Shown: positions 1 to 5,700 of the stretch, piece by piece | Layout of the letters: the number at the start of each line of letters is the position of its first letter | Numbering within the stretch: the stretch's first letter is position 1 | Program-made: the position numbers and the translations under genes | DNA from: Acetobacteraceae bacterium UBA6159 | Lineage (GTDB): Bacteria > Pseudomonadota > Alphaproteobacteria > Acetobacterales > Acetobacteraceae | DNA length: 7,541 nucleotides | NCBI GenBank assembly: GCA_002422345.1 | Contig: DIUL01000225.1 | Location: 1-7,541, forward strand | Direction of reading: 5' to 3' | The notes under the pieces: generated by a model | Seen by the model: only the letters and a program-made list of their open reading frames with translations | The model's database searches: none | What the model was told of the DNA's origin: nothing

Positions 1-4
1 GGTG

Positions 5-10
5 CATAAT
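5..10 (+). promoter_or_regulatory. Possible -10 element upstream of the chemoreceptor gene
   Basis: CATAAT matches the sigma-70 -10 consensus TATAAT at five of six positions. It would place transcription start near position 17, leaving a leader of about 35 nt before the chemoreceptor ATG. The matching -35 would lie outside the window, so this is a single-hexamer guess. Confidence 0.25.
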
Positions 11-51
11 GACACGGGCGTCGCGCCTCGTAGAAGGACCGGAGGTCAACC

Positions 52-2325
52 ATGGGTGCTCTGCTGGCGCGATGCCGGATTGGCTGTCAAATCGCCGCTC
101 TCGGCTTCGTCGGCGTGCTGGGGGTGCTCTGCGTCGTCGTCCTCAACGCCTGGGGTGACGCACGAATCGAGCACGCCGAATCCATCGTCTCCGCGGCCAG
201 GCAAGCCAACGACATCCAGCACGATGTCCATCTCCAGCTCCTGGAGGCTCGGCGGCACGAGAAGAACTTCATCCTGCGCCGCAACGAACCAAGCATCGCC
301 GGCCATGCCAAGGCCATGACCGCCGTGCACCACGACCTCGCCGATCTCCTGGCCCGGACCGTCAGCCAGCCGGCGCTGCGTGCCCGGGTGGACCAGATCG
401 CCGGCGGCATCACCCGCTACGGCACGGCCTTCGACGCGCTGGTGAAGTCGGCCCGGACCACCGGATTGACCTATACCGACGGCCTGCGGGGGCAATTCTA
501 CAAAGCCGTTCATGCCGTGGAGACCATCCTGAAGACAGTGGATGTTCCCAACGCGCAGATCGCCATGCTGATGATGCGCCGGCACGAAAAGGACTTCCTC
601 GCCCGCGAGGACACGCGGTACGGCGCCGAGGTGAAGGCCCGCCTGCCCGAGTTCGTGGCCGCGCTGGACGCCGCGAACGTGACCGGGTCCGTCCGCGCCG
701 ACCTGATGGCCAACATGACCCTTTACCAGGACGCCTTCGTGCGCCTGATGGAGGGGACGCTGGCGGAAAAGGTCGCCGAAAAGGCGATGATCGCGGCCTA
801 CCAGGAAGTCCGGCCGTTGCTGGAGGAACTCGACCAGACCTTCAGCGCCCAGGCCGCCGTGGCCGCCGGAGGTGCCACGGAGCTGCATGAGTCGGTCCAT
901 CGCACCCTCTACACCCTGCTGTTCGTCATCATCGCGGTCGTCGTCCTGCTGTGCTGGCTCATCGGCCGCGGCATCGCCGGCCCGATCGTCCGCGTCACCC
1001 GCGTGATGGAGGCCCTGGTCGCCGGCAAGCTCGACGTGCCGGTCCCCACCGACAGCCGCCGGGATGAGATCGGGACGATGGTCCTGGCCGTGCATGGCTT
1101 CAAGGACAGCCTGATCGCCACCGAACGCCTGCGCCAGGAACAGGCGGGCCTGCGGGAGCAGGCCGAAGCCGACAAGCGCGCGGCCCTGACCGGCATGGCC
1201 GACCGGATCGAGACGGATGCCGGCGCCGCGGTGCGCGCGATCGGCGAACGCACCGCCGCGATGACCACGACGGCGGGGGAGATGCGATCCCTCGCCGAAC
1301 GCACCGGCAATGCCGCCCGTGGCGCCGCCGGCGCCGCCGCCCTCGCGCTCGGCAATGCCCAGACGGTGGCGAGCGCGGCCGAGGAACTCTCGGCCTCGAT
1401 CCGGGAGATCAGCAGCCAGGTCACCCAGTCGACCACCGTGGTCGGCCAGGCGGTCGCGGCGGGAACCGAAACCCGGGCGACGATCGAAACCCTGAATGAC
1501 CGTGTGGCGCGGATCGGTGACGTGGCCGACATGATCGGCGCCATCGCAGCCAAGACCAACCTGCTGGCGTTGAACGCGACGATCGAGGCGGCGCGCGCCG
1601 GAGAAGCCGGCAAGGGATTCGCGGTGGTGGCAAGCGAGGTCAAGCAGCTCGCCAGCCAGACCGCCCGCTCGACCGAGGAGATCACCCGTCATATCGCCGA
1701 AGTGCGCCTCGCCACGGCCGAGGCCGTGACCGCGGTGTCGCGCATCGAGTCGACGATCGGGCAGGTCAACGCCATCGCCGGCTCGATCGCCGCGGCGGTG
1801 GAGGAGCAGGGCGCGGCGACCGCCGAGATCGCCCGCAACGTGACCGAAACCGCCAGCGCGGTGAATGAGATGAACAGCCGCAACGCCGATGTTTCGAACG
1901 AGGCCGACCAGGCCGGACGCTATGCCGAGGACGTGCTGGACTCCACGCGCGTGCTGGATGGCGCCATCTCGGATCTACGCCGAGCGGTTGTGCGGACGGT
2001 GAGGACTTCGACGGCGGAGGTGGATCGGCGGCGGATGGCGCGCATCGAGGCCGACCTGCCGTGCCAGGCGGACCTGGCGGGGAAGGGGGTTCGGATGGCG
2101 CGGGTGGTGGACATCTCGGTGGGTGGCGCGCGTCTGGTCGGGCTGACCGACGCCGAGGCCGGGATGGCCGGCACGCTCCGCATGGCCGGGCTGGCGAGCC
2201 CGCTTCCCTTCCGGGTGGTCGCGCTGGACGGGGACGCCGCACGCCTGAAGTTCGAGCCGGACGAGGCGACCCGGACGGTGCTGCACGCGCTGGTGGAACG
2301 GCTGTCCCAGGCGGTTGCCGCTTAG
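52..2325 (+). CDS. Methyl-accepting chemotaxis protein with helical (HBM-like) sensor and C-terminal PilZ domain
   Basis: Inner-membrane chemoreceptor of 757 aa that should signal to CheW/CheA. The ATG follows GGAGG (41-45) at 6 nt. Seen in order: a hydrophobic segment at about 10-32 (TM1); a helical extracytoplasmic region at about 33-284; TM2 at about 286-305; HAMP at about 306-360; and an MCP coiled coil whose conserved tip, with E512 A513 A514 R515 A516 G517 E518 and G520 K521 G522 F523, marks the CheA/CheW contact region. A PilZ domain starts near 658, with the RxxxR motif at R660-R664 and DxSxxG at D687-S689-G692, so the c-di-GMP-binding signature is intact. The sensor carries RRHEKNF (67-73) and RRHEKDF (176-182), suggesting two related helical modules as in HBM domains. 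No C-terminal NWETF-like CheR/CheB tether is present. MCP-PilZ fusions are known, for example Azospirillum Tlp1. The ligand cannot be read from sequence; HBM sensors such as McpS bind small organic acids. Class and domain order are firm; the HBM label is likely. Confidence 0.96.
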   Translation: MGALLARCRIGCQIAALGFVGVLGVLCVVVLNAWGDARIEHAESIVSAARQANDIQHDVHLQLLEARRHEKNFILRRNEPSIAGHAKAMTAVHHDLADLLARTVSQPALRARVDQIAGGITRYGTAFDALVKSARTTGLTYTDGLRGQFYKAVHAVETILKTVDVPNAQIAMLMMRRHEKDFLAREDTRYGAEVKARLPEFVAALDAANVTGSVRADLMANMTLYQDAFVRLMEGTLAEKVAEKAMIAAYQEVRPLLEELDQTFSAQAAVAAGGATELHESVHRTLYTLLFVIIAVVVLLCWLIGRGIAGPIVRVTRVMEALVAGKLDVPVPTDSRRDEIGTMVLAVHGFKDSLIATERLRQEQAGLREQAEADKRAALTGMADRIETDAGAAVRAIGERTAAMTTTAGEMRSLAERTGNAARGAAGAAALALGNAQTVASAAEELSASIREISSQVTQSTTVVGQAVAAGTETRATIETLNDRVARIGDVADMIGAIAAKTNLLALNATIEAARAGEAGKGFAVVASEVKQLASQTARSTEEITRHIAEVRLATAEAVTAVSRIESTIGQVNAIAGSIAAAVEEQGAATAEIARNVTETASAVNEMNSRNADVSNEADQAGRYAEDVLDSTRVLDGAISDLRRAVVRTVRTSTAEVDRRRMARIEADLPCQADLAGKGVRMARVVDISVGGARLVGLTDAEAGMAGTLRMAGLASPLPFRVVALDGDAARLKFEPDEATRTVLHALVERLSQAVAA

Positions 2326-2367
2326 GGCAAGGGCGGGCATCGCCTGTCCCCGATTGCGGGGGGGCGT

Positions 2368-2396
2368 GCCGACCGTCGTGGTGGACGACGGTCGGC
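2368..2396. terminator. Perfect 12-bp hairpin after the chemoreceptor gene
   Basis: GCCGACCGTCGT (2368-2379) and its exact reverse complement (2385-2396) flank a 5-nt loop GGTGG. It begins 43 nt past the chemoreceptor stop. There is no run of T directly after it on either strand (only ACTTTCC further on), so it is not a classical intrinsic terminator. It may still block transcription between the two convergent genes or stabilise a 3' end. Confidence 0.45.
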
Positions 2397-2447
2397 CATC
2401 CCCAACTTTCCTGTCTGGATCAAGGAAAAGCCGCAGGCGGCGTCCAA

Positions 2448-2468
2448 CCCCCGTCCTGACGGCGGGGG
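2448..2468. terminator. GC-rich hairpin after the DUF6455 gene
   Basis: CCCCCGTC (2448-2455) pairs with GGCGGGGG (2461-2468) over eight positions, one of them G-U, with a 5-nt loop. It lies 32 nt beyond the stop of the minus-strand DUF6455 gene. The minus-strand sequence after it is not T-rich, so any terminator role is tentative. It and the 2368-2396 hairpin are the only structure I see in the 174-bp convergent gap. Confidence 0.35.
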
Positions 2469-2499
2469 CCGTGTGCGTCAAATCTGCGGCTGCCTGGGA

Positions 2500-2907
2500 T
2501 CAGGCGCGGGCATCGATCATCGCGTCGAAGGTTGGCGCGTTGCCGCAATAATGCTGACTGTTAACTGCGGCTCGCCCGGCCTTCAGGTCCCGTTCACACC
2601 GGCTCGCGTTCTGGCAGCGGGAGCAGGTGACTTCCATGTCCCGCACCATCGCCGTCGGCAGGGCCCGGATCGCCGCCGGGTCGAGTCCATGGGCCCGGAT
2701 CATCTGATCCATCAGGTCGCGCGGCGGCGTGCCTTCGGGCAGGACGTGCAGCAGATCGGCCTGGGTCACACCGAGGTCGGCCGCGAGGTTCCGCAGATCG
2801 CCATTGGAAAGACCAGCGACCCGACCCTCTTGCGTGCGGTGGGTCATGATCCAGGAAAACGCCCGCGTGAGCAGGCTGTCGTCATTTCCGGAGGGGACGT
2901 GTGTCAT
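2500..2907 (-). CDS. DUF6455 family small four-cysteine protein
   Basis: A 135-aa protein of unknown function, soluble by appearance, with no signal peptide or membrane segment. The frame is open for ten more codons upstream, but the start chosen (MTHVPSG) has an excellent Shine-Dalgarno, AAGGAGG (complement of 2913-2919), 5 nt before the ATG. The N-terminal half contains a short helical pair (about 34-56, with LAADLGVTQADLL) that resembles a small helix-turn-helix. The C-terminal part holds C95-x2-C98-x5-C104-x16-C121, followed by the N-A-x-x-F signature that I associate with DUF6455. Four spaced cysteines suggest a bound metal or Fe-S cluster, or redox chemistry; this is inference. A perfect FNR/FixK-type operator lies upstream (2964-2977), so induction under low oxygen or NO is expected. 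The gene converges with the chemoreceptor gene. Family assignment is from memory of the motif, not a search. Confidence 0.85.
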   Translation of the reverse strand: MTHVPSGNDDSLLTRAFSWIMTHRTQEGRVAGLSNGDLRNLAADLGVTQADLLHVLPEGTPPRDLMDQMIRAHGLDPAAIRALPTAMVRDMEVTCSRCQNASRCERDLKAGRAAVNSQHYCGNAPTFDAMIDARA

Positions 2908-2963
2908 GGATACCTCCTTGAGGCTGGCATGCGTCACGCTGCCGCGTTCCTCCCGCGCGGGCT

Positions 2964-2977
2964 TTGATCTGGATCAA
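2964..2977. promoter_or_regulatory. FNR/Anr/FixK-type operator (TTGAT-N4-ATCAA)
   Basis: TTGATCTGGATCAA is an exact match to the palindromic FNR/FixK consensus, and the flanking T/A pair extends symmetry to 16 bp (2963-2978). Its centre (2970.5) is about 63 nt upstream of the DUF6455 start on the minus strand. If the protein acts from the usual -41.5 position, transcription would start near 2929, leaving a leader of about 22 nt that contains the AAGGAGG site. I see no good -10 at the expected place, which is common at activator-dependent promoters. The palindrome could also act on the plus strand toward the candidate small RNA. Confidence 0.85.
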
Positions 2978-3033
2978 ACCTGGGGTCTGCGAGGGGGTGT
3001 GTGGCTTTTTTGCAACGCTCGCCCGGGCGGCCG

Positions 3034-3055
3034 AAAAACATGCTGCAGCGCAGCA
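3034..3055 (-). terminator. Weak minus-strand terminator-like hairpin
   Basis: Read on the minus strand, TGCTGC and GCAGCA form a 6-bp stem with a 3-nt loop (3041-3055). TG and then five T (complement of 3034-3038) follow. It is about 145 nt past the epimerase stop and could end that transcript before the DUF6455 promoter. The stem is short, so confidence is low. Confidence 0.25.
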
Positions 3056-3063
3056 AAAACTGC

Positions 3064-3092
3064 TTGCATGCTGCACCTGCGAAGAGCATAGT
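3064..3092 (+). promoter_or_regulatory. Candidate sigma-70-like promoter for the small RNA
   Basis: TTGCAT (3064-3069) and CATAGT (3087-3092) are separated by exactly 17 bp. The -10 matches four of six consensus positions; the -35 keeps TTG. Transcription would start near 3099, just before a UUCG-capped hairpin. The motifs are imperfect; the spacing and the downstream structures make the call reasonable. Confidence 0.4.
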
Positions 3093-3098
3093 TTTGTC

Positions 3099-3182
3099 CT
3101 CGCAGCGGCGCTTCGGCGCCCTGCTTTCTTGGACGTTTCCTCCCTAAACTTCGGCGGCACCGCAAGGGCCGCCGTTTTTTTT
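3099..3182 (+). ncRNA. Candidate trans-acting small RNA, about 84 nt, with CCUCCC anti-Shine-Dalgarno motif
   Basis: No gene is recognisable here, but the plus strand has the architecture of a bacterial small RNA. First comes a 5' hairpin: GCAG (3102-3105), a bulged C, then GGCGC (3107-3111), pairing with GCGCC (3116-3120) and CTGC (3121-3124) around a TTCG tetraloop closed by C-G. Next is an apparently unpaired stretch (3125-3151) containing TTTCCTCCCTAAAC, complementary to a Shine-Dalgarno. Last is an intrinsic terminator with eight T. No plus-strand protein gene precedes the terminator within 800 bp, so the terminator needs its own transcript. From memory, alphaproteobacterial families such as alpha-r8/MmgR and alpha-r15/AbcR carry similar CCUCCC motifs. 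I cannot confirm membership. The 5' end rests on a modest promoter; the 3' end is well supported. Confidence 0.6.
3152..3182 (+). terminator. Strong rho-independent terminator with GNRA loop
   Basis: CGGCGGC (3152-3158) pairs perfectly with GCCGCCG (3168-3174). Inside, CC/GG pairs beyond a bulged A close a GCAA tetraloop (3162-3165). Eight consecutive T follow at once (3175-3182). It is directional: the minus-strand sequence after the stem lacks a T run. It therefore marks the 3' end of a plus-strand transcript, the candidate small RNA. Confidence 0.85.
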
Positions 3183-3199
3183 CGTCCCGCGGGCAGGGA

Positions 3200-4150
3200 T
3201 CAGGCGTCCAGCAAGGCGCGCAGGCCGTCGGCCAGGGTGATCCGCGCCTCGGTCCGCAGAATCGCCCGGGCGCGCGCCGGATCGCCAACCGATGTGCGAA
3301 TATCGCCGGACCGCGCGTCCCCATGCCCGATCGCGGCGTCGGACCCGATCGTGCGCGCCAGCAGATGGGCCAGTTCCCGCACGGAGGTCGCCTGGCCGGT
3401 GCAGGCATTCAGCACGATCGCACTCGGTTCGGCCTGGGCGCGCGTCATCCCCGCCAGCAGGAACCGCACGATATCGGCCACCGCGATGAAATCCCGCGTC
3501 TGCCCGCCATCGCCGTGGATCGTGATCGGCTGGCCCGCGCGCAACCGGTTGGCGAAGATCGAAATCACGCCACTATAGGGGGACGAAGGGTCCTGGCGCG
3601 GCCCGTAGACGTTGAAGAAGCGGAACCCGACGCTGCTCAGCCCATGGGTGATGAAGGCGGCCTGGGCCTGCAACTCCCCGGCCAGCTTGTCCGCGCCGTA
3701 GCTGGAACGGGGGCGGGGGGCCAAATCCTCATGGATCGGCAGCACCGCCTGCTCGCCATAGATCGCGGCCGAGGACGCATAGACGACCGGCACGCCCCCC
3801 TGCTTGCGGGCGGCGTCCATCACGGTGACCGTGCCACCCATGTTGGTATGGCTGGTGGCCGTCCATTCCTCGGCGCAGCGGGCGACCGACGCGATGGCGG
3901 CCAGATGGAAACACCCCGCGACCCCGTCCAGCAGGTCCCGCATCAGCCCCGCGTCGCCGATGTCGCCGCGGGTGAAGGTGGCGCGCGGGTCCAGATTGTC
4001 CAGCCTGCCGCTCGACAGATCGTCGACGACGCGCACGCTGTGGCCGGATGCCAGCAGCGCGTCGACGAGATGCGATCCGATGAACCCGGCCCCGCCGGTC
4101 ACGAGATAGGTCTTCGGCGCGGAATCCGATGCGGCGGGAGGCATGACCAT
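3200..4150 (-). CDS. NAD-dependent epimerase/dehydratase (extended SDR, UDP-sugar 4-epimerase type)
   Basis: Predicted cytosolic enzyme of 316 aa that interconverts or modifies nucleotide sugars for polysaccharide or glycan synthesis. Seen: NAD-binding GxxGxxG at G19-G22-G25 inside VTGGAGFIGSHL; an acidic D43 ending the second strand, as expected for NAD(H); HLAA at 82-85; conserved N103; catalytic S127 (in YASSAAIYG) with Y151-x3-K155; and RFFNVYGPRQDP at 177-188, typical of the GalE/WbpP group. Length is normal for the family. Exact substrate (UDP-Glc, UDP-GlcNAc or another) is not readable. The frame stays open to 4237, but the extra N-terminus is not typical. I place the start at 4150 (MVMPP); 4144 (MPPAA) is equally plausible, and neither has a clear Shine-Dalgarno. 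It diverges from the TPR/GT-like gene, supporting a role in the same glycan pathway. Confidence 0.93.
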   Translation of the reverse strand: MVMPPAASDSAPKTYLVTGGAGFIGSHLVDALLASGHSVRVVDDLSSGRLDNLDPRATFTRGDIGDAGLMRDLLDGVAGCFHLAAIASVARCAEEWTATSHTNMGGTVTVMDAARKQGGVPVVYASSAAIYGEQAVLPIHEDLAPRPRSSYGADKLAGELQAQAAFITHGLSSVGFRFFNVYGPRQDPSSPYSGVISIFANRLRAGQPITIHGDGGQTRDFIAVADIVRFLLAGMTRAQAEPSAIVLNACTGQATSVRELAHLLARTIGSDAAIGHGDARSGDIRTSVGDPARARAILRTEARITLADGLRALLDA

Positions 4151-4218
4151 ATCCGAAACGAGTGGCCGAACATGATCGCACAGCCCCATCCACCGGAGAA
4201 GGCCGCGGACAGAGTCCC

Positions 4219-4252
4219 GACTTGCCCAACCCCCCATCCAGGCGGCAAGGTC
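4219..4252 (+). promoter_or_regulatory. Inverted repeat covering the ribosome binding site of the TPR/GT-like gene
   Basis: GACTTGCC (4219-4226) can pair with GGCAAGGTC (4244-4252) over eight pairs with one bulged G. The right arm contains AAGG (4247-4250), the only Shine-Dalgarno-like sequence before the ATG at 4258. In mRNA the stem would hide that site, so it could lower or regulate translation. The loop is 17 nt. The divergent gap around it (4151-4257) has no clear -35/-10 pair on either strand. Confidence 0.3.
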
Positions 4253-4257
4253 GTGCC

Positions 4258-5694
4258 ATGAGCGTCACCACCACGACCACGCAAGCCCCGCCCGCGCCCC
4301 AACCTGGGGGCGAGACCGCCGAACAGGCCCTCGCCCGCGCGCAGGTCGCGGCCCAGGCCAAGCGCCTGCATGAAGCGATGGGCATCTGCAACGATGTCCT
4401 CGCCGCCAACCCCGAGCACCCCTCAGCCATCGCGCTGCTCGGCATCTCGGCCGCGATGGCCGGCGACCCGGAGCGGGGGATCGTCCTGCTGCGGCGGGCG
4501 ATCGCGCTGCGGCCGGGGAACGCGACCTGGCAGGCGCATCTCAGCGCGCTGTGCCGGCAGACCTACAAGATCGACGAGGCGCTGGCCGCCGGCCAGGAAT
4601 CGATCCGCCTCGATCCCGGCAACCCCGAGCATCTGGTCAACCTCTCGCTCGTGTTCTCCGACGCCGATGACCGCGACCGCTCGGTCGCCTGCCTGCTGCG
4701 CGCGATCGGGATCAAGCACGACCATCCTGACGCGCATCTGGCGCTGGCGCAGAACCTGCTGGCGATGGGCGATTTCGAGCCTGGCTGGATCGAATACGAA
4801 TGGCGCAACCTGACCGAGGCGGGGAAGAACACGATGCCCGCCATGACGTCCGCGCCCTGGAACGGGATGCGGATCCCGCAGGGACGGCTGCTGCTGGTGG
4901 GTGACCAGGGCTATGGCGACACGCTCCAGTTCGCCCGCTACATCCCCACCGCCGCCGAACGGGTGCAGGACATCATCCTGGGATGCAGCGCCGAGATGGA
5001 GCCGCTGCTCGCCGCCATGCCCGGGGTGACACAGTACTGCTCCCGCTGGACCGATGTGCCGGGCCATGCGGTGAACTGCCGGCTGTCGAGCCTGCCCTAT
5101 CTGTTCGGCACCCGCCTGGACACGATCCCGACGCCGATCCCGTACATCAAGGCCCCGCCGGCGCGGGCCGCGGCGTGGCGTCAGAAGCTGGCCGAACGCC
5201 TGCCCGCGGGCGTGCGCCGCATCGGGCTGGCGTGGTCCGGCCGGCCGACCCATCCGAATGACCGACGCCGGTCGCTGCCGCTGTCGCAGCTTCTGCCGCT
5301 GGCCGGCATCGGGCCGGCGGTGTTCGTGTCGCTGCAGAAACCGATGCCGGAGACGGATCGCGCCGACCTCGCCCGTTTCAACGGCATGACCGACCTGTCC
5401 GGCGAACTGACCGACTTCGGTGAGACGGCGGCGGTGATCGAGAACCTGGATATGGTCATCACCGTCGATACCTCGATGGGGCATCTGGCCGGGGCGATGG
5501 GCAAGCCGGTCTGGATCATGATCCCCAAGGCGGCGGACTGGCGCTGGCTGCTGGATCGGGAGACGACGCCCTGGTACCCCTCCGCCCGCCTGTTCCGCCA
5601 GCCGAAGCCGGGGGACTGGGCGGACGTGATCGGCCGGGTGCGGGGCGCGCTGGAGCAGGCGGTGAAGCGCCCGTTCGGCGAGCCGGTCGGCTGA
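4258..5694 (+). CDS. TPR protein with C-terminal glycosyltransferase-like (GT-B/GT9-like) domain
   Basis: A 478-aa cytoplasmic protein, probably a glycosyltransferase that binds a protein or glycan acceptor through its repeats. After a Thr/Pro-rich start, about four TPR units fill residues 25-180 (helical pairs with G/A-L-x-P-x-N/H-P turns, such as AIALRPGN and ESIRLDPGN). The second half has DQGYGDTLQFARY (from 216), GLAWSGRPTHPNDRRRS (from 323), a VDTSMGHLAGAMGKPVW block (403 on; D404, H409) and DWRWLLDR followed by PWYPSARLFRQ (from 427). These match a common proteobacterial TPR family whose C-terminus resembles heptosyltransferase/OGT donor-binding domains. The non-TPR part is only about 270 aa, short for a full GT-B fold. 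The ATG at 4258 follows AAGG at 7 nt; the open frame reaches 4162 but the upstream part would overlap the divergent promoter region. The next gene starts 6 nt after the stop. Confidence 0.93.
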   Translation: MSVTTTTTQAPPAPQPGGETAEQALARAQVAAQAKRLHEAMGICNDVLAANPEHPSAIALLGISAAMAGDPERGIVLLRRAIALRPGNATWQAHLSALCRQTYKIDEALAAGQESIRLDPGNPEHLVNLSLVFSDADDRDRSVACLLRAIGIKHDHPDAHLALAQNLLAMGDFEPGWIEYEWRNLTEAGKNTMPAMTSAPWNGMRIPQGRLLLVGDQGYGDTLQFARYIPTAAERVQDIILGCSAEMEPLLAAMPGVTQYCSRWTDVPGHAVNCRLSSLPYLFGTRLDTIPTPIPYIKAPPARAAAWRQKLAERLPAGVRRIGLAWSGRPTHPNDRRRSLPLSQLLPLAGIGPAVFVSLQKPMPETDRADLARFNGMTDLSGELTDFGETAAVIENLDMVITVDTSMGHLAGAMGKPVWIMIPKAADWRWLLDRETTPWYPSARLFRQPKPGDWADVIGRVRGALEQAVKRPFGEPVG

Positions 5695-5700
5695 CGCGTT

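Noticed and set aside
46..1692. 548-codon open frame on the minus strand opposite the chemoreceptor gene
   Set aside because: It is antisense to a clear MCP gene and its product is low-complexity, rich in G, H, R and D with no recognisable domain; long antisense frames are expected in GC-rich DNA.
2908..2937. Upstream ATG giving a DUF6455 protein ten residues longer
   Set aside because: The AAGGAGG site lies inside this extension and is ideally spaced for the ATG at 2907, so the shorter form is preferred.
3039..3075. Repeated CATGCTGCA as a CRISPR-like or mobile-element signature
   Set aside because: There are only two 9-bp copies, with no array, spacer pattern, transposase or terminal inverted repeats.
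2473..3091. Plus-strand frames opposite the DUF6455 gene (2473-2967 and 2729-3091)
   Set aside because: The minus-strand gene has a consensus Shine-Dalgarno, a four-cysteine motif and an operator; these frames have none of these.
2964..3578. 204-codon plus-strand frame starting inside the FNR-type box
   Set aside because: It crosses the intrinsic terminator and runs antisense into the epimerase; the product has no recognisable features.
4151..4237. N-terminal extension of the epimerase to the ATG at 4237
   Set aside because: It lacks a Shine-Dalgarno, is not typical of extended SDRs, which begin just before the GxxGxxG motif, and would fill the divergent promoter region.
3323..4261. 312-codon plus-strand frame opposite the epimerase
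   Set aside because: The minus-strand epimerase has full catalytic motifs; this frame shows none and is compositionally a shadow.
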